From Parus major (lineage: Eukaryota > Chordata > Aves > Passeriformes > Paridae): a stretch of 64,000 nt of DNA. The translations under genes and the position numbers were made by a program. The stretch spans positions 7,589,433-7,653,432 of the forward strand of contig NC_031783.1 of NCBI RefSeq assembly GCF_001522545.3, written 5' to 3'. Under the pieces are notes generated by a model. The model ran no database searches, had not been told where the DNA came from, and saw only the letters and a program-made list of their open reading frames with translations. The first letter of the stretch is position 1; each line of letters begins with the position of its first letter. Positions 48,701-62,600 of the stretch are shown in pieces.

Positions 48701-50660
48701 GTGACTGAGAGCAGGAAGGTCAGCTGTAGGTCAGCATGGACTTTGGTCTAGGCTGTTATTATTCAGTGCTGTTCTTTCACGCTTCCATTCCCATACAAAG
48801 CTGATTTTTGCATGCAGCAGATCTTTGCATTCACAGAATATGCTCTTAATGCAAAATAAACTGGTCTGGTCTTTGGAGACTGAGAGCCTCAGCAGGGTGT
48901 GGGATAAGGAGTGATCAAAGGAGACCTGGGATGCTACAGGGAAGCAATAGGCCAAAGAGAGGGGCAGCTGCATCATTCTTAAAACAAGGTAATGTTGTCT
49001 TTGAGCTCTTTGAGTGCAGTTGCACTTTAAAAATGCCAGTACAGATGGAGCCAGAATCCCCTCTGAGATGAGAGGTCAGGTGGAGGAGGCAGCTAGGGGT
49101 GCCTCAGGCGCTGCTCCTGGGCAGATGGAGCTGGTGGGAAAAGGGGAGGTTTGTTGGCTCAATAGCTCAGTGGTCTGTGCTCTTCGGGCAGAAAAGAGAA
49201 ACGTGGAGGCTCCTTGTGGCAGCACATGTTTGGAAGAGGAAGTTATTCCCACAAAGGTTGTGTTTATTTTTTCAGATGCCTACACAGTTAGGAGCACAGG
49301 GAACATGGATGAACTGTTTGATGAAGTATAGGATGCAGCTGTTACCCTCCTCATGCCTTTAATGTTCTCTCTTGTGTACTGCCCACAGTGGTGGGCATCT
49401 AAGAGCAATAACTAGCAATTTAGTGGCTCAGGAGGGAAATCCCAGAGTTAGGTATGTTTTAAAGTCACTACAGGTGTTCCTGCATGCCCTTTGGAGTGGT
49501 GTGGCCTGATGGCTCTGCCACATACACACCCTTCCTGCCCTTGCAGTGCTCTGCTCAGATCTCCATTCCCCAGGCTCTTCACACACAGCCGTGCTGCTCT
49601 TGTGCTGTTTTGGAGCTTAATCCCTTCTGTGCATCTCCACACATGTATTGTGCTCATCATTATGAGACTTGATCCTGACAGAGCTGCTTATACTTTTGAA
49701 GCTTTTTTTGCTTCCCCCCTGCTGCCCTCTGGTACCCTCTGCTTTCCCTCGCCTCCTGTTTATTTACACACATTTGTCCACCTCCTCCTTTTGCTGTCAG
49801 GACTCCATGAGGAGTGAGCCATCAGCTTTGCTGGGCTTCTGCATCAGGTGTGCCAAGAGTTTGGGCTTTGAAGGCTTTACACTGGCTGCTGCTGTGACTG
49901 GGATGAATATTGAGTAGCTGTGTAATGCACAGCAAGTAACAGCACATCCATATTCTCTCTGCATTGGGCAGAATTTCTCACTTCATGTGACTTTCTCAGC
50001 TTGCTGCAGCAATTTCACAAAGTCAATCCTTATCTATTAGCACATAGGAAAAGCAGCAGAGAACATACATGTGGCATGGGACTATATATTTTGAGAAAGT
50101 TTTCTAAGTGTATTTGATGAATAATGAACCTACTCTTTTGGAGTCAAACCTCCTTTATGCCAAATAACAAAAATTAGGCTTTGGGTACTTGACATGTTCT
50201 GTGCAAGAACTGACTTACCTGTTCTCTGAACAGAGTTGATCACAGGTTTGCTTACCTAAGTTACGCAATTACTGTACCTAGACGTGGATGATCAGCTCAG
50301 CATAGCCACCCTCACCCTTGAGGGTAACTTGTAATTACTTTGGGAGCTTTATGTCACTCATGAAGTTCATTTATTATGTGCCTTTTGTGAGAGGACCCCC
50401 TAAATTCAGCCAAACTATCCCCTGCCAGCCCTCTAAGTGCTCCAGTTTGTTCCTGCTGCTCATGCTGCCTCCTGTCCTGGAGGGAGGGTTGGTCTCCAGT
50501 GCAGCTCAAGTACACAAGCATTCCTAGTGTCTCTTCATTCCAGGCACCTTTGGAGACATGCTTCCCTACAGAAGTGGAGTTGCAGCGTGTTTCTGAGGCA
50601 TCTGATGCTGTTGAGTGGCTCCCTTGAGTGAGATTGATTTTGGGAAGAACAGCTGGAGGT

Positions 50661-51150
50661 TGGAGCAGGTAAGGGCTGTTGCTTGAGTGGTTTGGTGCCT
50701 GTGGCTCTTGCATGTTCCAGTGATCTGGAGCACAGCCTGTACAGGAGCTGCAGGCTGGCGTTGTGTCGTGCTCCAGCCTTGGTCTTTGGGAAGAGAGGCT
50801 CTGTCACCCTGGAGCAGAGGGACAGCCTGGCACGCTGGGACAAGCCAGTCTCTGTGCCAGTGTCACAGCTGGCAGGCCACAAGCTGGTTGTGCAGAGGCA
50901 GGTGGGACAGAGCCAGGAGCTCCTTGAGGAAGCCCAAGCAGCCAGGCTGTCCTCCAGCCACGGCTCCCTGCTGGAGAGCCGGCTGTGGCTCCCTGCTCAG
51001 CCTTGGCACGCTCTGCGCTCTCTGCCAGCAGCTGGGCGGGCTGGCACCAGGGAAGGAGGGCTGCTTGTCCCACTGCCACCGCCAAAGTTGTTCCCAAGAA
51101 AGAGCAACTTGGCAGCAGCTCCCTGGGATTTGTGACTTTGGCAACTTGTC
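50661..51150. other. GC-rich patch with overlapping open frames
   Basis: This is one of the most GC-rich stretches of the window. Frames of 150 and 163 codons are open together on the plus strand, with further open frames on the minus strand. All start at non-ATG codons and none has a recognisable domain. A good splice-donor match (GAGCAGGTAAGGG, at about 50664-50676) lies at its left edge. The patch may be a noncoding RNA exon or simply GC-rich DNA; I cannot support a gene. Confidence 0.45.
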
Positions 51151-52559
51151 AGTGGTAGGGAGTGAGAAAGAGGTGTGAATGAATTATTCCTTCTCCACAA
51201 GATTTCTCCCTCTAGGAGTTCCAGGCACAATCTTCCTCCTCCTGAGCTTGCCTTGCTGATTTTGTAAATCTGCAGCATGCAGGAAAGGTCCTAAATGTCA
51301 CCTAAAAATATCTGCCCATCATGGAAACTTATTCATGCTGGGCCCCTATGGAGCGTCTCTGCCTAGGGATGATTTTTCCTTGATGTGCAGAGTTATGTGG
51401 CAGGTATATGCAGACAAGGGACTGCCTCTGTCTAGTTCTGGTGAGGTGGATGGAAAATAATGTGAAGAAAGAGTAGAAAAAAGCATAATAAAATGCAGGA
51501 GAACAGCACTGACCTGGGCAAATATGCTTTCTCTAACCAGGAGAAATGTTTGTTGAGTAAAACGAGCAAATGTACCTATTGTCTGCTCTTTGCAGTGAGG
51601 TTTGCAGCCACAAAAAAGTGATTTCACCACTGCCAGTTCCAAAAATAAAAGGTCAGCAATGAAGTCCCTCCATAGTCCTGAAAAGCACTTGTTATTTTCC
51701 CAATAGTATTCAAGGCTAAGCTGTTTGAAAGAGTCTTGCTATAATTGTAAATTTTCTTTTGTTTTTTTGTTGTTGTTTTTAAAAAAGTGTTTCAGTCACA
51801 CAGTTCCTGGGTTTGGGACATCACAGAGACTGCCCAGCCTTTGGGAAGCTGAGAAGAAATGGTGGGAGCTGGTAGTGTTGCATATTGCCCTTTCCCCCTG
51901 TCCCTAGCAGATGTTTTTTATAATTAATACTGATTTTCAGTAGTCAAATACTTAATGGATTAAAGGCAGCAGCAAGTGAAAATCCCGATTTCCAGAGACA
52001 GCAGTGCTGTGTGAGAGTGGGGCAAGAAGTGATTTGCTGCTGGAAAATCTCCTCATTGTGGCTGCCCGACTGGATCTGGTAAGGGAAAAGAAGTGGGGTC
52101 CCATTCCCTGTGTCACTCCTGGTGCCAGCAGAGCTGCCCCCACGGGAAGGTCAGAACTGGGACCTTGCAGCCCCAGCAGAGCAGCGTGGGGATGACAAAA
52201 AGCCCAGCTGCTGGGGTGGCTGGGCTGGGTACATGGATGGAATCCTTGGTGTGTGTGCCTGCCCTCTGGCACAGCGCTCCCAGATGAGAACAAGTGCTTA
52301 CTACCTCATAAACAACCTAATCTTTTATCAAATCATTTATTTTATGTAAAGGAAGAATTCTAGTTTGCAAAGCTAATCTGTCTTGTATAAACCCTCTTTT
52401 ATTTATCTTTGAAGCCCAAGTCAGTGTCCAATTTATAGTATTTAGTAGATAGGATTTGGGATTCTTATCGACTTGGCAATCTTGGTTTTGCCCTTTCTGG
52501 TCACGTTTCTGAAAAAAAAAATCAGCTCAAGAAATTGACATATTTGACAGTCTATTTGC

Positions 52560-52581
52560 TTTTTTTTTTTTTTTCTTTTTT
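52560..52581. repeat. Poly-T tract (15 T, C, 6 T)
   Basis: Fifteen T, one C and six T in a row. No retroposed body is recognised on the minus strand. Confidence 0.85.
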
Positions 52582-53935
52582 AATGTCTGAGACATTTCTG
52601 CTTGGAAAGTGAGTATTACAATTATCAGAAAGTTATAACTAAAATTTATCTCAGACCAAATGATTATAAAAGTTTTGGGTGAGGCAATTTTCTTATTTTT
52701 CTGGCTTCTGTGTTGCCAGTAAAATATTTCACAAGAGCCAGGAGATGCCATATTTTTCAGGGGAGGTAAAAAGACATTTAATCACAACTGATGGTTTTAC
52801 TTCAAGACATTTCAGCAAATTTTTACTTGTAATTATTTCTGATGTTTGTGTCTTGATACTCTGAATCTGATGGGCAAAAGGTCCCACTTTTAGGCAGTGA
52901 GTACTTGCTGGAGTCTGGAGGGCTCAGGCCTTCAGCAGGTCAAGGTCACATTTTCATAACTCAAATGTCCCCATCTTCATGAGTGTTTTGGTAGAACACA
53001 TCAATACATAAAGACAGGGATGAAGGCAGGAAAATGCCATGAACAATGGCAGGTTTTCTGCAGTGGCACTGGAACGTGGCAGGTGAGATGTCTTTGGGGA
53101 GGAGCAGTGGCTGCTTTTGAGGCACTGGGGGTGTTGTTTGCATTGTGCTTGTTGTGTGGGACAGGCTGCTGAAGTCCCTGGCACTTGTTAAAGGCAGGGC
53201 AGCAAACAGAAACCTTGCAAAGAGATGAATGTAACATGATAGGAAAAGAAGAGATGGAGAAGGAGAAGCCAAAAACGAGGAAGTAAAATTCTAGGTGCTG
53301 TCAGTCTCAACTTTTCTCATGCTGTCCAACACAGAAAACTGCTAAGTGCTTTGTTTCCTGGTGCTTGGTGCAGACAGGGAGCACAAGAGGCTGGCAGAGA
53401 AATACTCCAGTTGTTGCTGCAGTTTGTGACTCCCTCCTGCTGTTGATGGTACAAGGAAAGACGCCGCAGTTGAGGTACACAGCTGGGTAATGTGTTTATC
53501 CTCAAAAATCATGTTTCCCACAGCTAAAGAACCATTCCACTCTAAAAAAATTATCATCAGATTATTAGCTGAGCTGTGTTGTGAGAGCTCACCTTGTGAT
53601 GGCTTTTTTTTGACACCATTTTCATATAATATATTTGGCAAGAAACCAGGCTGATTAAAAACAGCAAACAGGCTGAAGCTCTTTTCCCTTGCAAGTAAAT
53701 CACCAAGCCTTTCTATATAGCTTAAAAATAATTCTGCAGATGAAATTCTGTAGTGTCTAATTCAGCCACATTCACCCAATCAATTTATCTTCTACTACCT
53801 CTCTCTGTTTAAAGCTGGTCTTAATCAGCTGTCAAAACCCCATGTGCAGTCGTGGGTATACTCATCAGCTGAGGGAGATGTGGCTGAGGGACCTGATGTC
53901 TATTAAATGTTGGGGCTGTTTCTTCACATCACAAA

Positions 53936-53977
53936 GCTTTCTTGTATGAAAAGTTTTTATTTTTCATACAAGAAAGC
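53936..53977. repeat. Perfect 17-bp inverted repeat, 8-base loop
   Basis: The left arm GCTTTCTTGTATGAAAA (53936-53952) is exactly complementary to the right arm TTTTCATACAAGAAAGC (53961-53977), separated by GTTTTTAT. The pairing could extend two more steps inward (a G-T and a T-A). The stem stops sharply at the outer ends. It is shorter than a typical microRNA precursor and not flanked by further pairing that I can see. Confidence 0.95.
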
Positions 53978-56592
53978 CAAAAATATAGCTGTAGAGATAA
54001 TCAGCAAGTATGAGACTAATGTGTTTTTTGTCTTTGGAATGTGCATGCTCTATTGATAAAGTGTTGGCTGCTTTTTGGGTTGGAGTATTGTGGAAAGCAG
54101 AGGGAGGTGAAGCCCACAGCAGGAGTCATTAATTAGAGGAGACAATAGTGTGAACATGCTGTAGTACACTCAGGTGAGTCTTTGGTACACATTGATTTAT
54201 ACATTATTAAAACAAACTCCTCAGGATTAGTGTGACAATGTATTTTTGTTAAAGCCGGGCACAGGGGACAGAGCAGGTTCTGGGGTAGGCAATTAGTTCT
54301 CTTTTTCCTTTTTCTCTTGTCCAACTCGATTAACAGCAGATTTCCTCACACATTGCTCTGCTTTTTCTGTCTTTGGCATAACTTCTTTTTGCATTTTTCA
54401 TCATCACATGGGTAATATGTGAAGGAGAAACTGGTCCCTCCATGACAGAGGAGATTAATTTCAGCAGCTGTTGCGAGATAAATGCAGGACACAAAGGGAA
54501 CTTCTGAAGGGGTCTTAAAACTTGCTTTTGCTTATAAATAAAGTTGCAATGTTTGTATCTTTATTGTTTGTGAATAACAATATTTCATTTACTAACTGAG
54601 GAAAACATTTTTTTCCTGCAGGGGGCCAGAAGTCTTTGTTTTCTGGGAAGGATCATGATTCTAGTCTGGAGACCAAGTGCAAAGTTTGGTTGGAATTCCC
54701 TACAACTTTTGGAAATATTAAAAAAATTTCAGCAGTTCCTGTACTGTTTCAGGGCCAGTATGGGGCTATGTAGGGCTCATGTTGGCTGCAGTTTCTCAGC
54801 CAGGAGGAGCTTCTTCACCCTGCTGAATAACTTGCAGTGTGTAGCAGACCCAGAATCTGAATTGTAAGAGCAGTGGGTCAGGGGAGCGAGGGTTCAGTGG
54901 AGTAAACAGCTGTGGCCAGTCAAAGCTGGGACTGTGGAAGGTGTCACACGCTTGGGACTGTGCTGTGAGCTCCCACCCCAGCAGTGGGAACAGCTTTTGC
55001 CATAATTCAGTTACACCTTGGAAACAGTTAAAGCAATTAAACGGCAAACTTGGCATAATTACTAGTTAATAGTCAAAGCCAGTGCTCCTAAAGTGTAAAT
55101 TGTTTTGGTATTGATCTAAGCTTACACTGTCAGCATTTTGTAGAGACTGAACTTTAAGTGCTTAATTCAGCTGTATGCAACCATTAATTTTGTTTTTTAT
55201 CTGCAAACAAAGGTGTAAGTGGTTATTCTATTTTTCTGCAATAATAAAATCAATTAAACTGTTTTCCCCCAAACATAGATGACCTTTGTAAGCAGCACAT
55301 TTGAAATGCCAACGTGTGAAAAGAAAATTATGACAGGATCTCGTGTTTATTAAGAGAAATGGAGGACTTGACAGCAGGTTAACACTGTAGCTACTGACCA
55401 GGCTTCCTCTACACTGATTTCCAGGGGTGGAAGTTCTGTGTCAGATCTGTGTTCCACCAGCCTTCCTGCAGTTAAGCTCATGATTTTGTCTCTAAACCTC
55501 TTCCATTGTAGTTTGATATTTGCTGAAGTCACTACCCCTTGGTGAGCCCCAGCAAAGCACAGGGAAGGAGAAGCTCAGAGAAGTGTGAGCAGAGTCAATA
55601 CACACTTGAATAACTGGAGACATCTTTGCAGGATCAGTGCTCCATCTCCAGAATGGAGGAAGTTAAGAACATTTACATTTGCTGGTAGCAACTGGGTGTT
55701 TAATCCTTATTAGCTTTTGATCAGATGTTTCTGGTTTGCTGTTGACACGTGGCAGCTCAGGACTAGTTCCTTGAAAATTTAACATCCAATATCTCGAGTA
55801 TTTAAGAAAGTTTTCTTTTCCCACTGCCTCAGAGTGTAGATGATTACAGAAACAAGTTCATTAGCCACAAATGGATGCATTTATTTCTGTTGCTCAACAC
55901 CAACACGTGTCTGGTGTGCCCTGTGCCGTGCTGATCGTGGTGTCGGTGTTCTTTCTGTGCAGACTGGAAATGCAGAGCTGTGGGTTCATAATCTTTTAAT
56001 TGCTGTTACATCAGACTGACTGGATGATATTGTACTGGCACTTCACATCATTTACAGCATTTATTCCTGATATCCAGAGAGCTGATTCATGCTTTTCAAG
56101 TCTTTTCTTAGACCTCATGAAGAAGGAAGTAAAACTGATGAAGGACCAGTAAATATAGATAAATATAAATGTGCTATCAAACACAACTTTGGCTGGATCT
56201 TTGTTATTAATCAAATGTTCTCAGTAGCCACAGGTTTAGCTTTCTGAAGAATATAATTGCAGCACGTGTTGAGTTTTACTGATTTAGAGAATCAGGCATC
56301 CTCCACTGAGTTCAGTAGAATAATTTGGGACATGATCATATCCATCTGACAAAGGCATATGGTTTAGTGACTTTATTATTTGTCTTCATTTTACTGAGAA
56401 ATATTCACATTTCATTAATTGGAAATGTTAGAAAATAGCCTAATTTTGAATAAGGAATTAAGAAAATATGCTTACTCCAGAAAACCAACTTTGAAAAACA
56501 AAATGGAATATTCAACACTGCAGTAAAATTACATCAATAAATAAAATTATAGGGAAACAGATTACTGTAAAGTGGCAACAGTAATGGTGGTT

Positions 56593-56625
56593 ATTTCAAG
56601 ATGAAGTGTAAGATCATCTTGAAAT
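56593..56625. repeat. Perfect 12-bp inverted repeat, 9-base loop
   Basis: ATTTCAAGATGA (56593-56604) pairs exactly with TCATCTTGAAAT (56614-56625) across a 9-base spacer. Flanking bases do not continue the stem. It is too short to call as an RNA gene. Confidence 0.9.
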
Positions 56626-59600
56626 GATGTAATACCTTGTCAGCAAAAAAAAATCTTAGTTCTTGTCTGCTAAGAGCACTATCAAGCAATAAAAGAGAAG
56701 GTTTTGGTTCATTTACCCCTAGAAGTTGACTCCAATTCAAAAGATATTTGGGTTAATGATGTATGACCAGAAAGGTATAATATAGATTTACCCAACACGA
56801 AGGTCTCATACCTGATGTATGGCAAAATATTCAACCCCACCAGTCCTGGTGCCTGTATGGTGCCATGTTCTGATGCTTCTTGAAGCCTCTCAGGAAATGG
56901 GGTTCAGCGTGGCAGAGTCATCTGGACAATGAACACCTCAGCAAATACTCTTACTATCACTTTCCTCTCTTTTCCTTTTGGAATTTTTCTTTGGAGACAC
57001 ATGTCCATTCCATTTTTAACTATGAGTGTGCTCACACATTGCTTCCCCCTGTTCTCCAGGGTATGCTCCAGGGGCTGTGAGCCTCCTGCCATCCCAGCTC
57101 TGCATGCCCAGTTCTGCTTCAGGGGATGGGAACTGCTAAGAGCAGACTGTGCTGCAGATCTAATTATGCAGCTCAGTCAATATGAAGCTGCCCATTGACT
57201 TTTAGCAAGTGTATTGGGCCCCAGTTTTGCAGTCTCATATTGGAGAGTATGAAGTGATGGTTCCTAGCAGAGTGCTGGGAGGAGCTGTTTGTTGGGCTTT
57301 TTCAGGTTTTGCACAGGAAAAGGGAAGAAAATCCTGCTGGTACAGCCCATTTCCTTGCTGCATTGTGCTCAAATTTCAGGCCAAGGATAGACAACACCTG
57401 ACTCTCCTGTTTGGAGTTAGATATCATCAAAACATGGATGGAAGGAATTCAAGAAATATATTATGACCTGTTTTGCATGCTCATAGATCTTTGTGGTCTG
57501 GTTTGTTGCAGACATTGTTGGTGGGAAGTTTTTGCAGCATGGTTCTATTCACTTGGATTTCCAGATGAGATAGTTTCAGTGATTGATTATGATCTTGCAA
57601 GACATATTTCATTTTCAGACAAATTTTGAAAAACATTCTCTATTCCTGGGGATGATATTTTGCAAAATGTATGCGTTCACAGCTTTCCCTCTCCTCCCCC
57701 TGCATGGAGTCTCTAACAACCTAGAATTAAGGTGGGAGAGATGAGTAACACAGAATTGAAAATATCATCATGGCTCTTGCATATGCAACAACAGCTTTGG
57801 AAATGCTAGCTGATAAGGTTTCTTCAGATTTGCATGTAAAAGCACTCAACTTTGCCTTCCCACTTCCTAGTGTGGAATTAAATACATTTCTCTCCATGAC
57901 AATGAGATTCTCCCTGTGTACAAGTGATGAGAAGAAGCCTGTTATTGTATGATGTATGGTCATTTAAGCAGCTCTAATTCTTTCAAGGGTTCATTTGTCT
58001 CTCTAACCTGGTGAAGGTGATAATCCCATTTACAGCAATTGTGCCACATTAGCAGGAGGATCAGCACATTCCAGCAGCTGACCTGGGGACTTGGTGCAGG
58101 CTCTGCTCCCACCTTGCTGCTGACTGCCTGTTTGACCTTCAGCACATCTCCAGCCTTTCCTGGGACTGCCAGAAATCTCCCCATTACCAAGGGTAATGAT
58201 ACTGAAATATCTTTGTAATAGGATAGGAGATCCTTGGAAGTAATAGACTTGCTGTACATACCTTGCCATGTATGCTGAATTCTTTTCTTCTTTTATTATA
58301 ATGGTGCTCCCAAGGGAATATTAAGTGGACAGGGTGACATTTTCTGTAACAGAAAGTTCTGGTCTAATTCCACTCTTGTAAAAGTTTATGAGCACTTTGA
58401 CTTCACTGTCCTGTGAATCATTCATTGTGCTAAACTCTGTCTGACAGCCATTCCAGGAGATGGTACAACACTTTTTTTCTATGATTTCCTTGTCTTCTTA
58501 TATTACATAAGTGCTTTTTAATATGAATTGGAAGAAACCAGTGGAACTTCAGGGGATGATTTTGTGTTTTCAAGTTATACATGGTTCAAGTGCTGAGTGT
58601 CTGAAAGATAATTTTTTTTTTCTCAAGTGATGACATAATGTTTGTCTCAAGATGATGTAAGTTCTAGCACACCTGGTTGGAAAGAAATGAAGCTGTTGAC
58701 AAGGCCTTATTTAAAATGATTCTGTCAGTCCAGGGTGGTTTTCAAAATCCAGTGGTCCAAACTAAAGCCCATTTTTAATCATAAAAAGAGATTGAAGAAG
58801 GGAATGTAATTTTTTATGTGCTTTTATGGCATCATTCACAATAGGACTCAGGCTGGGTTGAATTCTGCTCACGACTGCAATAGCAGTGTTTTAAATCAAT
58901 AGCAATGGCATTGCAGTCACAGTGCTCTAAGGATGTAAAAAATATAAAGTTCACACAGTGAAGTCATATCTTTTGTTCAACCAGTGCAGCCAGATAAAGC
59001 AGGTAAGCTTTCAGGCAACAGTGGTAATTGTAAAATCATAATGTTTGTAGTAAATGCTAGTGTTAATAAAAATATTACGTGTTTCTTAGCAATACAGAGT
59101 TAGAAAAGCTTTATACCAAATATAAAATAATTGCTAAGCTAAAAATTGTACCGTGTTTGAATCACTGCAAAAGGCTTTAGCATTAGTAATCTGTTACTGA
59201 TTTTCATGAAATACAGTTATTATAACAATAATTGTGGTTATAGGTTTAATTATGATCACTTGCACATGGACTGCAACTATGCTCCTGCCAATATATTGGC
59301 CTAATAATTTAATTTTCTGCTTTAGAGAAGTCTTACCAGGAAAAGCATAAAAATGTGTACAGAAAATTAATATTAAAGGAAATCAAATGCACTTCAGAAT
59401 ACTATTACAACAGCTGGTTAAAGACATTTCTTACAGCAAAGCCTTGTTCCCCAGATACACCTGGGATGTTTCCTCTGATTTAGGACCAAATGGGGCTATT
59501 TTTGGGAATAGCTGCCAGTTCAGTATCTTGTGGCCAAGGCTCTTGTGCCAGAGGAGGGGCTGATCTGGCTCCTGAGCCAACCACCACACCGGTCCTGGCA

Positions 59601-62600
59601 CTGCTGGAAAGCTTGGCAAGAGAAGCGTGAGGGACTCCCCAGCACGAGAGAGAAATACTGGAAATTTGGGTTAGCTCCTCCTGTGTTCAGGTCAGCTTGA
59701 GGACAGAGCAGAAACCCTGATAGACTAAACTGGGCTGGGCATGAACCTTACAGACAGCAATTCCATGGCAAACGACTGGTTACTTCAGAGCACGCTGAGC
59801 AGGACAGCTTCCTCAGATTTGTTCTTTTCCGCAAGCTAAAAAAAAAGTGCATGCTGTCTAATTATGCAAGTTATTTTTAGCGGGTTGCATGCTGTTCTGG
59901 TCGTTGTTGTGGAATATTCAGAACAGGAACTCCACTTTTCCTGTCTATCATCTCTTAAAGACTTTCCACAAGTGAAGGCTTTCTCCATTTGTACCTATTT
60001 TAAAAAATCATCTCAGCAGCTGTCAGGGGTTTGTGGGGACAGAGAGGTGTCTAACCCTGCTCACAGTAAGGAAAGGTGGCCCTGTGCTGAGCACTGCCTG
60101 GGACTGCTCAGTGATCAATAATGTGGTAGTTCCAGAGGCAGGTATGAGATCTGGAGGTTTTTTATAACATCCTGCCACCATTTCATTTTGCTTAGTGGTA
60201 CAAAATAATGCTACTGTGAAATATTGGTGTGTGTGCAAACTCTGCATGTCATTGCAATTATTCAGGTGTTTTTGTGCTCATTGCAGAAGAGCTTAGTCAA
60301 GCATGGCTGTAAATAAAGGCAAAACACTGGTTGAGAATGATTTAGGCCACTAGGGAAAATTCTGTGTCCCTCCTAAGCAGGGCAGATTCCTTTGGACCTG
60401 CTGCACTGTGAGGAAATAATTGACTTTAGCCAAGCAGCCCCAAGGTGGAGCAGAAGGATTGAAAACTTCACCAACACGGGTAGGAGCTGCTGTTCCAGTA
60501 ATATGGATACAAGCAAACTGAGGAACACACAGGACTCCTAAACACCAAGCTCCAACAAACAGGGAAGCAGAAAGTGTGCAAGTCTCTCTTGCTGCATGGG
60601 TGACAACATTTTGCCAAACTTTGCACTGTTGTTTGAGTTTTACAGGGAGGGGAGGTCAGGCTGAGCAAGAGCTCTGGTGCCTGGCTCAAGGCCACCAAGC
60701 TGATGGGAGCTCCTGTCTTGTCTGCTCAGTCTTGGAATGTCAGTGTCTGCATCTTCAGATAACTAAAAGTGATTTTTAGTTTGGCCACCAAGAACAGAGC
60801 AAAAAAGGGAGATAAAGGATATAGTTATTTTGTGACCCTTGTCACTCCCTCCTTACAGGTCTGACCCCTCGGGTTGTCTGTGACTTTGTCTTTTTTATCC
60901 TACAGGAGGCACTCACTGCTTCCCTCCTGGAGCAGCAAAACACACTTTATTTGTAAATTTTTTTCCTCATACTCTTTTTGTAAAAGTTGTTTCAAAGCAA
61001 CTTGCAATTTCACCCCCTAAGATTTAATCATTATTTTGTATTTGAAATACTTTGGCTTACTAATAGTAGTCATGTTCTTCCAAGCAGAACTTCCCAGGTA
61101 TAATTTTAGGGAACATTCCCTAGCTACATTTATTGTTTTTAACATGTTACTTTCACCATATTTCAAATTATTTTGTGCTGTTCATATATTGTTTGGATAT
61201 AGGCAGTGGACTGACATAATGATTTCCATATTGATCTCACTGAACTGATTTAAACCTTCCTGGTATTTAGGTGACTTCTCCTTTGTGTTGTATGTAGGAG
61301 GTATTTGATAGGAGGAAACCTAAGTGGCAAGGTGATAAACTTGTTACTCAGTGCATTTTTATTAGGAAGGAAATTCCTAATTCCTTTTAGGTTTTTTTTT
61401 TCATGACTCTGTTCATTCACTTAGAAATAAGCTTGGAAAAGAAATCAGTGTTTGACTTTGCTGATGGTCCATAACTAGATCTGCACTTCTAAGAGCTGAG
61501 CTCCAACTTAGCACTGAACAAGGGACACAAAGATTTCCAAAAGCATTTGGCATCCTCAGCTCCATTGGAAATCTGAGCTGGTGCATTTGCAAGTTGAACT
61601 TTTTAAATGCTCTGTCACTGTTGTCAGCATTTCATTATTCAGTGATGAATTAGCCAAGTAGAAACATTAACTTTTCTCTGGAATGCAAATTTGCTATTGC
61701 TATTTTTTCCTACTTATTTTTGAAACATTTATTTTTATAAAAAAGCCTGAAGTGATGATGATGGGAAAAAACAGTTTCTTTCATTATTTTCTCCTTTTCC
61801 CTGGATGAATTCTGCTCTGTAATGTTAATGTGAATGAAGCCATTCAAATTTTAATTCTCTAGCATGGTGCAGCCTTTCAGGGGGTCAGTTTTAACTTGAC
61901 AATGTATTAATTCCTGGGGAAACCATGCAAAAAAATATGCTTTGGTTGTCATTTCACCCACTCCCATCTTTCCACTCTCCATGACAATCAGTTTTAAAAT
62001 GGTATATTACTAACACTTTGAACAGAAATATCATTATTTATCTAGCAGACTTTAGTTGCCTGCTGCTGTCTTGGCTGAATAATTAGACATAACTTGTTTT
62101 CTTAACTTGCAAGTGCCTCCCCAAAAAGTAGATTAGAAAGAAATGGAGTCTAGGAAAGGGAAGAAATGGAAAGTATTTGACAGTGTTTTTCTGTGGGTTT
62201 TTTTTTCCTAGCAGATATTAAGAGGAGGTGCTGAAGGCTCCCTTCAAAGCAGTGTGACATGCCTCCTGATGAGACAGGAATTTCCTTCCTCACTGGAAGT
62301 GCAAAGGTGTCTTTACATGTATAAAAGATGTATTGTTGCAGGGAGAACTGAAACAGCTCATCACTGTTTAAATGGGGAGGGGGAAAGAGTATTTTTTGTC
62401 AGTTAAAAGAGGAGATAAGGTGCATCTCACCCATAGGCAAGCAGCAGTGAGCAGTCACAGCTGGTCACTCATCCCTTGGGGTAATCAAATAGAACACTTG
62501 TTCAAAGTCTTAATTGAGAAAGTGGCTTCAAGTAAAATGAATAATATGGTAATTAATTTTACTGGCAACAAAAATCTTCACACAACTCCAGATGTACACA

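Larger units (their letters stand above)
42036..50660. other. Unique noncoding sequence
   Basis: No gene is recognised. T/G-rich low complexity lies at 42394-42459 and a TG/TA microsatellite at 45702-45748. A tRNA-like A-box at about 49163-49174 lacks a B-box and is not a tRNA. Confidence 0.6.

Noticed and set aside
49155..49230. tRNA gene
   Set aside because: TAGCTCAGTGGT looks like the A-box of a tRNA, but there is no B-box (GGTTCGAATCC type) at the right distance and no acceptor stem pairing.
50687..51178. 163-codon plus-strand frame as a gene
   Set aside because: It opens only with GTG, lies in GC-rich DNA where several frames are open at once, and resembles nothing known.
53936..53977. 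microRNA precursor
   Set aside because: The stem is only about 17-19 pairs with perfect pairing and no flanking stem, shorter than typical vertebrate precursors, and neither arm matches a mature microRNA I know.
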